Assembly: GCF_002095535.1 (NCBI RefSeq)
Contig: NZ_MLJI01000002.1
Location: 505,786 to 569,785, forward strand
DNA length: 64,000 nucleotides
Direction: 5' to 3'
From: Pantoea cypripedii
GTDB lineage: Bacteria > Pseudomonadota > Gammaproteobacteria > Enterobacterales > Enterobacteriaceae
The translations under genes and the position numbers were made by a program. Positions 36,240 to 45,123 of this stretch are shown here, in pieces. Numbering within the stretch: the stretch's first letter is position 1; each line of letters starts with the position of its first letter. Below the pieces are notes generated by a model, which had not been told where the DNA came from, did no database searches, and saw only the letters and a program-made list of their open reading frames with translations.

Positions 36240-37680
36240 TAACAGAATTCTGGTCTGATTGGCATTCTTTCCCTGCCTGTTACCTAAGACTGGTGGAGAA
36301 CGGCAGTTATAAAACGGCGACATCAATAGCGCATTGGACGAATACCACATATGCAGGGAAGGGAAGGTTGGAGAACAACAGAAGATGATATTCCCTGAAT
36401 TTATCCCGGGAATTTCATATTGAAATAATCAGAATAAATCCTTATATAACAAAATGTTGAGTGATTTTTCTTGTCGGGTTTCTTTGATGTTTTTTGTGAA
36501 ATCCCTTCCTTAATTTCATCATCCTGACTAACAGAACCTCACTGCCGGATACGCATTGTTCAAAATGACTGGAATTGCGAGAAATGAATGATTCTGGTTC
36601 ACCTGTCACAGCTTACATGCAATTCGACATGCGTTCGCATTTTTTTGCGTGTACTTCTCAGTTTCAGGCTGCTTGCTTTGAAATTCTAAAAAACCAGTTT
36701 GATACAGATTTTCGATTTAAAAAGGTAATGATCAACCGGAGGATGGTTTGTCGAATAATACGCTATAACCTCATGAAAATTAATTTATATTATTCAGTAT
36801 GTTACGATGATAAACATGAAATTGTAAACAAGCTGACGTTGCTACAGCAATTCTGGCGAATTGGCAGGGGTAATCTCCGTTAATTTTCACGTAGCGACGT
36901 CTGCATTTTCGCGTTTTTGTTATGTAGATACTGAAGCTACGCCAGAAATATTCACTCCAGATGATCTGTAAGTGAAATCTGAACATTCGTGCAAATAATA
37001 GAAACTATGTTTTTAGTTTGGTCTTTTTTTATGAAATTGGAAAATCGCAGTCCAGCATTCATAAACATGCCGCCAACTGAGATTATTGCGATTCTTGTAA
37101 TTAATAAACATAAGAGGGTGAAATTGAGGGCGGCTGCTCATGGTGGTCTGAGTTGGATCTTTTATCCGCGCTTAGAATGGGGTAGGGAGTTAATCACTGG
37201 CACCCATGATTTTTACTCAGTAAAAGGGCGATACTTAATTTTTGGTGACATCAATATTTATCATTACAACAGAATCATTCATAGAAGCCATCACGAAAAT
37301 ACCTTCTGGAAAGGATCAGGAGGCACATGGGAAGGAGTTCTGAATTTATGAAAACGTGTGATGAATCATTAAATGTGGAAAAAATACTCTATTTTGGGTT
37401 GTTTGCACTTAAATTCATGGAAATATGATGGGTATTTCAATCTGAAATTATTCATATAAATTCATAATAATCAGTATGTTATAAAATAATTGCTAATGGG
37501 AAATCCGCTATTATCTGGTTTTATCATCTCAAGGATGCAGGGTTTTGTGTAGGTACACCTATATCAAAATGAACCGGATTATGGAGTGAAAACTTGATTC
37601 GTGATTTTTCTGCTTTCCCTAAGTCAGAAAAGTGAACGACTCATTTTCTCCTCTGGATAGCCGATATGTACTATGCACGC
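36240..37680. other. AT-rich stretch, mostly without recognisable genes
   Basis: This stretch lies between the ABC-F remnant and the plasmid origin. Short frames on both strands have no ribosome sites and no family features, except for one weak candidate at 36989-37351. There are no strong long repeats. It looks like degraded accessory DNA at a boundary of the replication region. Confidence 0.5.
36989..37351 (+). CDS. Small hypothetical protein (weak candidate)
   Basis: The frame has up to 120 codons beginning with GTG; inner ATG codons lie at 37007 and 37031, none with a clear ribosome site. The C-terminal half (VKGRYLIFGDINIYHYNR and a His-rich tail ending in WKGSGGTWEGVLNL) reads like folded protein rather than noise, but I do not recognise it. 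It may be a remnant. Confidence 0.25.
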   Translation: MQIIETMFLVWSFFMKLENRSPAFINMPPTEIIAILVINKHKRVKLRAAAHGGLSWIFYPRLEWGRELITGTHDFYSVKGRYLIFGDINIYHYNRIIHRSHHENTFWKGSGGTWEGVLNL

Positions 37681-37712
37681 TTCCGCTTCGTTGCTGTATC
37701 GCACTCAGAAAC

Positions 37713-37721
37713 TTATCCACA
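37713..37721 (+). promoter_or_regulatory. DnaA box of the plasmid origin
   Basis: TTATCCACA is a perfect DnaA box. It is followed within 90 bases by six GATC Dam sites (about 37736-37802) and an AT-rich stretch, then by the reverse iterons. This is the layout of an iteron-controlled origin with a DnaA-assisted unwinding region. Confidence 0.8.
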
Positions 37722-37838
37722 TTATTAACAGGCTGGATCCAATAATTTGATCTTAATACGATCTTATATCGATCCTATAAAAGCCAAAACGATCCCGGAT
37801 CGCTGCAGGCCTTGATATGACTGGCTCCAGGTTAGTTT

Positions 37839-37966
37839 AAGGTTATCAGTTATATGCAAAAGGTTTCCAGTCAGATGCAGAAAGTTTCTGTTTATATGCA
37901 AAGGGTTATCTGTCGTGTGCTCTTTGATTTCCACTCATATGCTGGTAAGGTTATCGGTTATATGCA
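37839..37966 (-). repeat. Six reverse-oriented iterons upstream of repA
   Basis: Six related 20-base units begin at 37839, 37860, 37881, 37902, 37924 and 37947. They are 21-23 bases apart, about two helical turns. Typical units are AAGGTTATCAGTTATATGCA and AAGGTTATCGGTTATATGCA; the fourth and fifth are more diverged. They are RepA binding sites and also overlap the repA promoter region, so they probably serve both initiation and autoregulation. Confidence 0.85.
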
Positions 37967-38002
37967 GCGGCAAATTTAACTGTTGATAAGCGGATCTTGT
38001 TT

Positions 38003-39022
38003 ATGGCTAAGAAAGTCAATGACTTAGACAGTATGACCGACGAGGTAAATAAAAAAACGGGTGAAGTTGTCCACTTAAACCCCTCGTCAACTGCAACAGT
38101 GCAGCCGGTTGCCCTGATGCGACTGGGATTGTTTGTTCCCAATACCGATCATGCAAAAGCAAAAGGCTCCGTCAACACCGTTAAGTCTACTGTTGATGCG
38201 ACCGAAGATCTTTATCATTTAGAAGTGGTGAAGAGGGAAGGGTACAAAGATATCTCTATTCGCTCTGAGCGACTCGATATGGCAACGGATTTCAGGGTCT
38301 GGCTGGGCATCATCCGTTCGATCTACGACAACGGCACGTTTGCAGGCAAGCTGAAGCTGCCATTCACTAAATTCCTGCAGAACTGTGGCTTTGACTCGAA
38401 GCGTTCGAACAAAGACATGAAGAAGCGCATTGATGACTCCCTGATGCGCCTGCGCGGTGTGACCATCCAGTTCCGTAATGATACCGGCTCGCTTACCACC
38501 GGCCTGGTGAACAGCGCCCATTACAACATGGCGAAGAACGAAGTAGAGATCGAGGGCGATCATCGCCTGGCTGACCTCTATCAGATGGATTACAAGGTCT
38601 ACCTGCGACTCAAAGCTATCGACCATTTGCCCCGTAAAGAGTCCGCACAGGCTCTCTACACGTTTATTGAAAGCCTTCCCAGGAATCCTGCTCCGGTCTC
38701 TATGAAACGCCTCAGAGAGCGTTTGAGGCTGAAATCGCGTATTGCTTACCAGAACCATATCGTCCGTAAGGCACTGGAAGAGCTAAAGGAAATTAACTAC
38801 CTCGAATACACAGAAACTAAGCGGGGCAGGTCGGTTTATTTCAACATCACGAAGCGCAATCCAAACCTGATCCCGGATAAGTCATTGAAGATCGATAGAT
38901 CGACTCACGATGAGCCACAGATTGTCGATGAAGCGATGATTTCAAAGATCAGTAAGTTAAAGGATTCCGGCTTCACAGAGGAAGAGATAGCGAAGATCCT
39001 CATCAGCCTCGATTCGAACTAA
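38003..39022 (+). CDS. repA: Plasmid replication initiator RepA, RepFIB-like (Rep_3 family)
   Basis: The protein has 339 aa; the ATG at 38003 is two codons after a TTG. It is an initiator of the RepFIB/Rep_3 class: two winged-helix domains, the first around IRSERLDMATDFRVWLGIIRSIYDNG, the second around MKRLRERLRLKSRIAYQNHIVRKALEEL. It binds the iterons on both sides of its gene, opens the origin and controls copy number through iteron coupling. The N-terminal MAKKVNDLDSMTDEVNKKTGEVVHL and flanking iteron arrays resemble large Pantoea plasmids, in my recollection. Confidence 0.94.
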   Translation: MAKKVNDLDSMTDEVNKKTGEVVHLNPSSTATVQPVALMRLGLFVPNTDHAKAKGSVNTVKSTVDATEDLYHLEVVKREGYKDISIRSERLDMATDFRVWLGIIRSIYDNGTFAGKLKLPFTKFLQNCGFDSKRSNKDMKKRIDDSLMRLRGVTIQFRNDTGSLTTGLVNSAHYNMAKNEVEIEGDHRLADLYQMDYKVYLRLKAIDHLPRKESAQALYTFIESLPRNPAPVSMKRLRERLRLKSRIAYQNHIVRKALEELKEINYLEYTETKRGRSVYFNITKRNPNLIPDKSLKIDRSTHDEPQIVDEAMISKISKLKDSGFTEEEIAKILISLDSN

Positions 39023-39053
39023 GGCGTACTTCACATCAGTGGTAACCCAACCT

Positions 39054-40198
39054 GCATACGACAGGAAACCTTTCTATTTTACTCTGCTTATTCAGTAAGT
39101 TATGAATAAGCAGTTTCCTGCCAAACATCTAAACCCCCCCTGTATTCAGGTTCGTCAGCCTGAATTTATTCTTTGTGTGCCGCTCCTTCCAGCATACGAC
39201 CGATAACCTTTCACATCGCTAAGCATCTTAAAGCATACGACTGATAACTTTCTAAGATTGGGATAGTCTTCAACAGCATACCGGCATATGGCTGATAACC
39301 TTTGGCTAGTTTCGGGTGAATGGAAACTCATTTATTTAAATTAACCCTATGATATAAAACAATTTCGCTTTTGATGAGTGTCAGAGAGTCACACGACTCA
39401 ATCGAATACCCGCCTTATCCTGTGAGCATATGACAGATAACTTCAGGGCATACGACTGCAAACCTTTCCTGATCTTTATCCCTTAAAACAGCAGATTACC
39501 TCGCCCGGGTTATATCGGGTATCTGGCATATGACCGGAAACCATTGCATACGACCGACAACCTTTGCATCTGAGTAGCAACCTTCTCTTGCAGAGAGTGC
39601 TCATTCTGCCAGCAATCAAAGGATCCTCAGCGTGACACAGCATATGACGGATAACTTTATGCATACGACCGATAACCTAACTTGCTCGTAATTTGATCCA
39701 TTGAGTAAATTTCCAGCATGCGTGTTTACTGACATTGTTTGCATATGATAGATAACTTTTAGCATATGACTGGAAACCTAAAAAGTTAGAAGTTAACTAC
39801 TCCTCTGATAAACAAGAGAAAGATAGTCGTGCATACGACCGATAACTTTTTCGGGGGAGGGCGTTTCGCAGGCAACTGTTCAGGCTTTTAGGGAGGGATA
39901 GAAGCAGGTTTTCTGCAGAAGTGCACTGAGAGGCGAATGCGAGCATACGACGGCAAACCTTTTACCCATTATTTCGTCTTGCTGAGCCAAAAGAGTGGCA
40001 GGATCCTTTTTGTGATCCTGTCACGTCACGATACCAGCATATGACTGATAACTCTTTCAACGAGATTATAATGTTTGTAAGTGCTCACATTTTAAATATC
40101 TCTATGAATATAATAGAGTTACAAAAAGGAATGGCAAGCATTATCAGAAAAACACGACGTGCATTCGGAACAGACCTCGCATACGGCAGGTAACCTTT
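39054..40198 (+). repeat. Seventeen forward iterons downstream of repA
   Basis: The consensus is GCATAYGACYGATAACCTTT (20 bases). Units begin at 39054, 39192, 39233, 39284, 39426, 39448, 39526, 39546, 39566, 39640, 39661, 39741, 39762, 39831, 39943, 40037 and 40179. Those at 39526, 39546 and 39566 are in exact tandem; others are irregularly spaced by up to about 140 bases. They are the same motif as the upstream array but in the opposite orientation. They likely act as the incompatibility/copy-control locus by titrating and handcuffing RepA. No gene is visible between repA and sopA. Confidence 0.88.
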
Positions 40199-40363
40199 GC
40201 CTCAAAATTCACCAATCCTGTGCCGTGATCACAGCTGGATCATTAAACCCTTACTGTTCTTTGAGCAGCCCGCTCTATTTGCCTCAAGATATTTGTCCAG
40301 GATGTGTGCAGGTTGCTTGCGCTCGTACAACTTTTCTCTGAAAAACGAAAAATCTTGCACGTA

Positions 40364-40397
40364 GCAAAATGCCATGTACACTTAGGGAAAATTTTGC
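40364..40397. promoter_or_regulatory. Inverted repeat at the sopA promoter
   Basis: GCAAAAT and ATTTTGC face each other across 20 bases, ending 15 bases before the sopA start. SopA-type ATPases repress their own promoter, and this dyad is the natural site for that. Confidence 0.45.
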
Positions 40398-40412
40398 CAA
40401 TGGAGTAAGGGT

Positions 40413-41621
40413 ATGAAAAGTAACTACGGTGGCGTGGACGAGACTGCCCGCAGAGCGAATGCAATGCTGCGCAGTATGAGTGACGACATAGTTGATAAAC
40501 GTCATGAGTTCGGCCTCGATCGTTACTATCAGACCTTTACCCGAAATTCCGTCGCCAACATGCCTAAGCTCAGCCGTCGCGCTGTAGAGCAGGCGATCGA
40601 TGAGATGGAAGCGGCTGGTCATGAGTTTGGCAAAAAGGATGCCGGTAACGCGAAACATTACGCGCTGACTGTCCAGGATGTTGTTGATATCTATGCGCAT
40701 CGCAAGGTGCCTAAATATCGTGATATTCATGAAGGGAAAGGTCCTTTTGTGATTTTCGTGGTGAACCTGAAGGGGGGGGTGTCGAAGACCGTCAGTACGG
40801 TAACTCTGGCCCACGGGCTGCGCGTACACCCGGATCTGCTGCAGTATGATCTGCGTAACCTTGTCATCGATCTTGACCCGCAGGCTTCCAGCACCATGTT
40901 CCTGAACCATACCAACAGTATCGGTTCCATCATGGAAACGGCTGCTCAGGCCATGCTGAACGATCTGGATGCGGATCAGCTGCACCGTGACATCATCCAG
41001 CCGACCATCATTCCTGGTGTGGATATCATTCCCGCCTCCATCGACGATGGCTTTGTCGCCAGCCAGTGGAATGACTTAGTACGCGAACATCTGCCTGGTG
41101 TCCTGCCTTCAGAGGTTTTGCGCCGCAATATCATTGACCGTGTGGGTAATGATTACGACTTCATCTTCGTTGATACCGGGCCGCATTTAGATGCTTTCAT
41201 GCTTAACGCTATCGCCGCGAGTGACCTGCTTCTAACGCCAACACCGCCAGCGCAGGTGGATTTCCACTCCACTCTCAAATATCTGACGCGTCTTCCGGAA
41301 ATGCTCGAACAGCTGGAAGAGGAGGGGATCAACCCGCGCATTAAGGGCAACATTGGTTTCATGTCTAAAATGACCACCAAACGTGATCACGAAATGACCC
41401 ATGGCCTGGCGCGGGATGTATTTACTTCCTACATCCTTGATGCCGCATTGCCGCGTCTTGATGGTTTCGAACGTTGTGGCGAGACCTTTGACACGATAGT
41501 AAGTGCTGACCCACAATCTTATCCGGGTAGCGCTGAAGCACTGAAGAATGCCAAGCGAGAAGCGGAGAGATTCACCCAGGCGGTGTTTAAAAGGATCGAA
41601 TTTGTGAGGGGAATTAAATGA
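40413..41621 (+). CDS. sopA: Plasmid partition ATPase SopA/ParA (type Ia)
   Basis: The protein has 402 aa; the ATG follows GGAGTAAGGGT. It has an N-terminal HTH region (LSRRAVEQAIDEMEAAGHEF), the deviant Walker A KGGVSKT, and NLVIDLDPQASST (Walker A' and B). Length and N-terminal HTH identify type Ia partition ATPases such as F SopA and P1 ParA, which also repress their own operon. It moves plasmid copies apart on the nucleoid with SopB. It overlaps sopB by four bases (ATGA). Confidence 0.95.
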   Translation: MKSNYGGVDETARRANAMLRSMSDDIVDKRHEFGLDRYYQTFTRNSVANMPKLSRRAVEQAIDEMEAAGHEFGKKDAGNAKHYALTVQDVVDIYAHRKVPKYRDIHEGKGPFVIFVVNLKGGVSKTVSTVTLAHGLRVHPDLLQYDLRNLVIDLDPQASSTMFLNHTNSIGSIMETAAQAMLNDLDADQLHRDIIQPTIIPGVDIIPASIDDGFVASQWNDLVREHLPGVLPSEVLRRNIIDRVGNDYDFIFVDTGPHLDAFMLNAIAASDLLLTPTPPAQVDFHSTLKYLTRLPEMLEQLEEEGINPRIKGNIGFMSKMTTKRDHEMTHGLARDVFTSYILDAALPRLDGFERCGETFDTIVSADPQSYPGSAEALKNAKREAERFTQAVFKRIEFVRGIK

Positions 41622-42595
41622 CCAAAGTCATGAAGAAAATGGGGCGTACATTAGGGAACTCAAACTTCTCTAAGATGCTGAGTGAAAACGAAGGCGCTCG
41701 TGTATTCGTACTCAAGTCTGGAAAAGAAGCCCGGTTTGTACTCACAAAGGTGCTGCACGATGATATTGAGACGCAGACCTATATCGACTCCTCCGTTAAC
41801 GGACGCGATCAGTCACTGCTGACTGAGGAATCCGTGGCTGATATCTCCCGAACGATAACGCTGCAACAATTCTTCCCTGCAATTGGCAGGGAAGTGGATG
41901 ACCGCATTGAAATTCTCGATGGTTCGCGTCGTCGTGCGGCCTGTATCTATAACGGCACACCCTTTGAAGTGCTGGTGACCAAAGATGAGCTGGATCTCGC
42001 CGATGCCCGTCAGCTGGCCGTTGATATCCAGACCGCGAAAGAACATACCTTGCGTGAGCTGGGTAAGCGTCTGGAACTGATGTATCCCAGTGATATGAGC
42101 CAGACGGAGATTGCGAAGGCGGAAGCCTTATCTCCTGCGAAAATCACACGTGCACTTCAGGCGGCGTCAGTGCCTGATGAGATGATCAGCGTTTTCCCTT
42201 CGCTCAGTGACCTTGCCATCGTAGATTATCAGTTCCTGCTCGACGTCGCTGATAAAGCGAAAGCCAAAAAAATTGATATCAGCGATATTGTTGCGGGTGT
42301 GCGTGAGCGCATCGAAAAGCATGACGATATTGATATTGATGACCCTGTCACAAAAGCCAAAATCATTGGGTTCTTCCGGGCGGAAAGCAGCCGCCTGAAA
42401 ACACCAAAACCAGGCAAAAAACCTGTCGCAGAAAATCTGGTCGTCTTTAAGGACAAAAAACAATTTGCCCGTAAAAAGATCGATGCCGAAAAACGCCTGG
42501 TGACCTACGAGTTCTCCCGTATCTCCGCTGAGGTCCAGGCAGAAATTGATGCAGCGGTCAGAGCTGTTATGAAAAAGATGGTGGGTGAAGATTAG
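41618..42595 (+). CDS. sopB: Plasmid partition protein SopB/ParB
   Basis: The protein has 325 aa. It has a ParB N-terminal box around IEILDGSRRRAACIYNGTPFEVLV, an HTH around MSQTEIAKAEALSPAKITRALQAAS, and a C-terminal dimerisation domain. It binds a centromere and activates the SopA ATPase. Its start is translationally coupled to sopA. No 43-bp sopC-like repeat follows; the centromere may be the inverted repeat at 42607-42641 or one elsewhere. Confidence 0.95.
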   Translation: MTKVMKKMGRTLGNSNFSKMLSENEGARVFVLKSGKEARFVLTKVLHDDIETQTYIDSSVNGRDQSLLTEESVADISRTITLQQFFPAIGREVDDRIEILDGSRRRAACIYNGTPFEVLVTKDELDLADARQLAVDIQTAKEHTLRELGKRLELMYPSDMSQTEIAKAEALSPAKITRALQAASVPDEMISVFPSLSDLAIVDYQFLLDVADKAKAKKIDISDIVAGVRERIEKHDDIDIDDPVTKAKIIGFFRAESSRLKTPKPGKKPVAENLVVFKDKKQFARKKIDAEKRLVTYEFSRISAEVQAEIDAAVRAVMKKMVGED

Positions 42596-42606
42596 GCCCA
42601 ATTTAT

Positions 42607-42641
42607 CGGGCGGGCTTCTTGTAAGAGAAACTTCCCGCCCG
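42607..42641. terminator. CGGGCGGG hairpin after sopB
   Basis: CGGGCGGG and CCCGCCCG form perfect 8-base arms around a 19-base loop, 12 bases after the sopB stop. It could be a terminator of the sop operon. A parS-type centromere is an alternative that only binding data could separate. Confidence 0.5.
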
Positions 42642-42742
42642 AAATACAATATCTTAGCAGTTAATCTGCGTCGTTAGCCTCTACCTGAAATGCTATTCAA
42701 TCTCTACATCGCTCCCTGTGTTGTGCGTTTTTTGTTCCATAA

Positions 42743-42782
42743 TTTGACACTTTACCAAAATGGAAATAAATTAAGTGTCAAA
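42743..42782 (+). promoter_or_regulatory. Antitoxin promoter overlapped by an operator dyad
   Basis: A -35 TTGACA (42744-42749), 17-base spacer and TAAATT -10 (42767-42772) precede the antitoxin gene. Perfect 10-base inverted arms TTTGACACTT (42743-42752) and AAGTGTCAAA (42773-42782) cover the -35 and the start region. This strongly suggests autorepression by the HTH-containing antitoxin. Confidence 0.65.
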
Positions 42783-42793
42783 GAGAGGTGCAT

Positions 42794-43423
42794 ATGAACG
42801 TGACAATCCAAAAAGAGCTTCAGAAGCCACTGTCTGCGGAACAGGCAGCAGTGTTCCAACGCATCGCTAATTTGTCTGTAGAATTGATTGAGAAACTGAC
42901 AGAGAAGAAAAGCCTGACCAGTGCACTTAACATGACTGACAACGAACTGGCAAAGTTGATTTTAGAAACTCAGCTCGATCGTGCGTCTGAAATGTCACCA
43001 CGCGAGAAACGCAGAATAGCGCATCTGAATGACAGTTCGGTAAAGTTTGCTGAAAGGCTTAATGCGCTTGGCGGAGCCTGCCGTGCCAGTAAAGCTGCAG
43101 AAATCCTTGGTGTTAAAAGGCAGACGATTAATAACCGACTTAAGGCCAACAAGTTACTCGCGGTGAAATCAGGCGGTGAATATAAATTCCCACTGTTTCA
43201 GTTTGACGGTAATCAGGTGGTCGTGGGTGTCGAAGACGTTTTAGTGTTGCTCGGAGATATAAGCGCAATTACGAAAACCTCTTTTCTGACGGCAATGTAT
43301 TTTTTCGAAAAAGAAGATGGGCTTAACGTAATCGATGCGCTGAAAAAATACGGCAACTCCGGAGAGCATATGAATGAGATACGACGGCAGGCAAAACTCT
43401 TCGGTCACCAAAGTGCGCATTGA
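42794..43423 (+). CDS. Antitoxin-like HTH protein with Xre/MbcA/ParS-type C-terminus
   Basis: The protein has 209 aa; the ATG at 42794 is preferred to a GTG two codons earlier, with AGAGAGG as ribosome site. A HTH lies around ACRASKAAEILGVKRQTINNRL (near residues 100-120). The C-terminal part has FPLFQFDGNQVVVGVEDVLVLLGD followed by a helical tail, which resembles the toxin-binding domain of antitoxins paired with RES toxins. The RES gene lies immediately beyond, convergent. It is probably the antitoxin and its own repressor. Family assignment is by pattern and not certain. Confidence 0.68.
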   Translation: MNVTIQKELQKPLSAEQAAVFQRIANLSVELIEKLTEKKSLTSALNMTDNELAKLILETQLDRASEMSPREKRRIAHLNDSSVKFAERLNALGGACRASKAAEILGVKRQTINNRLKANKLLAVKSGGEYKFPLFQFDGNQVVVGVEDVLVLLGDISAITKTSFLTAMYFFEKEDGLNVIDALKKYGNSGEHMNEIRRQAKLFGHQSAH

Positions 43424-43454
43424 TAAAGGTTCGGTTTATCCTGAGCCTTTATCA
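43421..43454. terminator. Shared hairpin holding both convergent stop codons
   Basis: TGATAAAGG (43421-43429) and CCTTTATCA (43446-43454) are perfect 9-base inverted arms. The TGA of the antitoxin gene is the start of the left arm and the TGA of the RES gene is the start of the right arm on the opposite strand. This makes a compact bidirectional terminator. Confidence 0.6.
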
Positions 43455-44159
43455 TAAGTTGTCCGCACTCACTTTAAATTGCAGTGTTTCCGTAACAATT
43501 TCAAAACCAGAGATGTCCTTTTCTTGCCAGTTCTGAGGAAAATTTTCTCTGGCAGTATCGACATACTGATCAACGGATCTGTTCGCCACGTCCGCCAGGG
43601 GAGGCGTTTCCCCTTGGCGAATCCAATAGGCAGTGCACATTCCCACACCGAAATGTCTCGAAAGGTAGGAAATCCCGTCATAAGGTAGTCCGGGAGTGTT
43701 GGCCGCCCAGGCCGTGATGGTCTGGGTAATACCGTAGTCATTACCCATCGTTTGGTCTGCAGTTAAGTGCAACAATCCCTGCACTTTAACCATATTAATG
43801 ACCTTCAGTTCGTGTGTAGTCTCAAGAGTATAGATGTGCGCTTTTTTTAAATCGCTAAACCCCAAAGTAAATGCCTCAGGATCGCGCTGATAGACTCGAC
43901 CCAGCGATTCAGCTATTGCAGCAGCGGCGTAATCTGCGGCGTAGCATATTCCTGTCTGACCTGTAGGGTCATTGTAACGCCCCATTTTTTCTGGGTCTGT
44001 CGGTGCAGAAAAAAAGACACCAGATGGAAATTGTCCCCATTGCCAGCGGCACTGTAAGGTGTTTGCTACGCGGATGTCATAGGCGATGCGCCCTTGTGCT
44101 TGTAGCTTAGTGAGTTGCTCATTAATGAAGGCCCCATCTTTTTCCTTCCTGGATACCAT
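43452..44159 (-). CDS. RES-domain toxin (NAD-consuming type)
   Basis: The protein has 235 aa with a GGGAGG ribosome site upstream. The RES domain is seen in GRYNDPTGQTGICYAADYAAAAIAESLGRV (Arg/Tyr/Glu region) and YDGISYLSRHFGVG (Ser region). RES toxins degrade NAD+ or modify a target by ADP-ribose transfer and are normally neutralised by an Xre/ParS-type antitoxin. Here the partner gene is on the opposite strand, convergent, instead of upstream in the same operon. An N-terminal extension of about 40 residues precedes the domain. Confidence 0.8.
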   Translation of the reverse strand: MVSRKEKDGAFINEQLTKLQAQGRIAYDIRVANTLQCRWQWGQFPSGVFFSAPTDPEKMGRYNDPTGQTGICYAADYAAAAIAESLGRVYQRDPEAFTLGFSDLKKAHIYTLETTHELKVINMVKVQGLLHLTADQTMGNDYGITQTITAWAANTPGLPYDGISYLSRHFGVGMCTAYWIRQGETPPLADVANRSVDQYVDTARENFPQNWQEKDISGFEIVTETLQFKVSADNL

Positions 44160-44250
44160 AGAACCTCCCTAATCCTTTCAATATATTGATGACTTTCATT
44201 TCTGATGAAACAGAGGATTGATTCACACGCATCCTGCTGAGAAATGTGTT

Positions 44251-45030
44251 TTAACCGTGATTTGCCGCATTGCAGATAAACACCTCCACTTTTTCCTTCG
44301 TTAAGGCATGGGAAAAGTGCTCAGGGGGTAAGGCATCGGTAAACAACGCATCGACTCGCTGCCAGGCAACGTAATTATAGGGAAATGCCAGTTCGAATTT
44401 AGAATGGTCAGCGACAACGACGGTTTTATTGGATTGCAGGATCATCGCATTGAACACCGTGCCGCAATCGATCATAGCTTCGCTCGGCCCGGCGGTGGAG
44501 AGTCCGCTGGCACCGATAATGGCGTAATCCGCAGTAAATTGACGCAGGAAAAGTAAGGTTTGTGCCCCGGTCATTGCACCTTCCGATGCCAGGTACTCCC
44601 CCGGCGCCACAATCACCCTGATGGTGGGGTTGATTGAGAGTACCGTTGCGACGCCAAATGAATGGGTGATCACCGTAATATCGTGCATTTCAGTGGCGAT
44701 GCGTCGGGCGATATGGACCGTGGTCGCGCCTGAGCCGATCATCAGCAGCTTGCCATCCCGGATAAACTTCACCGTTTCCCGCGCGATATGTTCACGCTGT
44801 TCGGTAAACAGTTTATGGCGATCGGTTACCGTCGGTTCCGAATTCATGGCTCTCACCGCACCGCCATAGGTGCGATTCAGCAAACCTTTTTCCGTCAGTT
44901 CATCCAGATCGCGCCTGATAGTTTCGGTTGAAACCGCATGTGAACGCGCCATATCAGCAATGCGTAAGGTTGGCAGTGCTTCCAGTTCTTCCAGAATTTT
45001 TTGCTGACGTAACTCTTTTCTTTTCGACAT
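44251..45030 (-). CDS. DeoR/GlpR-family transcriptional regulator
   Basis: The protein has 259 aa. The ATG at 45030 starts the typical KRKELRQQKILEELEALPTLRI region. The HTH is TLRIADMARSHAVSTETIRRDLDELTEKGLLNRTYGGAV, the textbook DeoR motif. The sugar-phosphate-isomerase-like ligand domain follows, with IGSGATTVHIARRIA and ADHSKFELAF. Such regulators sense phosphorylated small molecules. It lies 93 bases after the aminotransferase gene on the same strand and most likely controls this cluster. The phosphorylated product of the adjacent kinase would be a natural inducer. Confidence 0.9.
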   Translation of the reverse strand: MSKRKELRQQKILEELEALPTLRIADMARSHAVSTETIRRDLDELTEKGLLNRTYGGAVRAMNSEPTVTDRHKLFTEQREHIARETVKFIRDGKLLMIGSGATTVHIARRIATEMHDITVITHSFGVATVLSINPTIRVIVAPGEYLASEGAMTGAQTLLFLRQFTADYAIIGASGLSTAGPSEAMIDCGTVFNAMILQSNKTVVVADHSKFELAFPYNYVAWQRVDALFTDALPPEHFSHALTKEKVEVFICNAANHG

Positions 45031-45123
45031 AACTGGCTGATTAACCCATTTAAAAAGATGTGCTGAAATGGCCTGGCGACAGGGCAATCGAGTATATCCG
45101 ATATCCTGTGACCAGGCACAACA

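Noticed and set aside
36575..36883. Possible 102-codon gene in the AT-rich stretch
   Set aside because: It has no ribosome site, Cys/Arg-rich random composition and no recognisable motif.
39054..40198. Resemblance to a CRISPR array
   Set aside because: Units are 20 bases with very unequal spacing, some in exact tandem with no spacer, and the same motif lies upstream of repA in reverse. They are plasmid iterons.
42607..42641. Definite parS centromere
   Set aside because: There is only one copy of the inverted repeat and no similarity to known SopB or ParB sites that I can confirm. A terminator explains it equally well.
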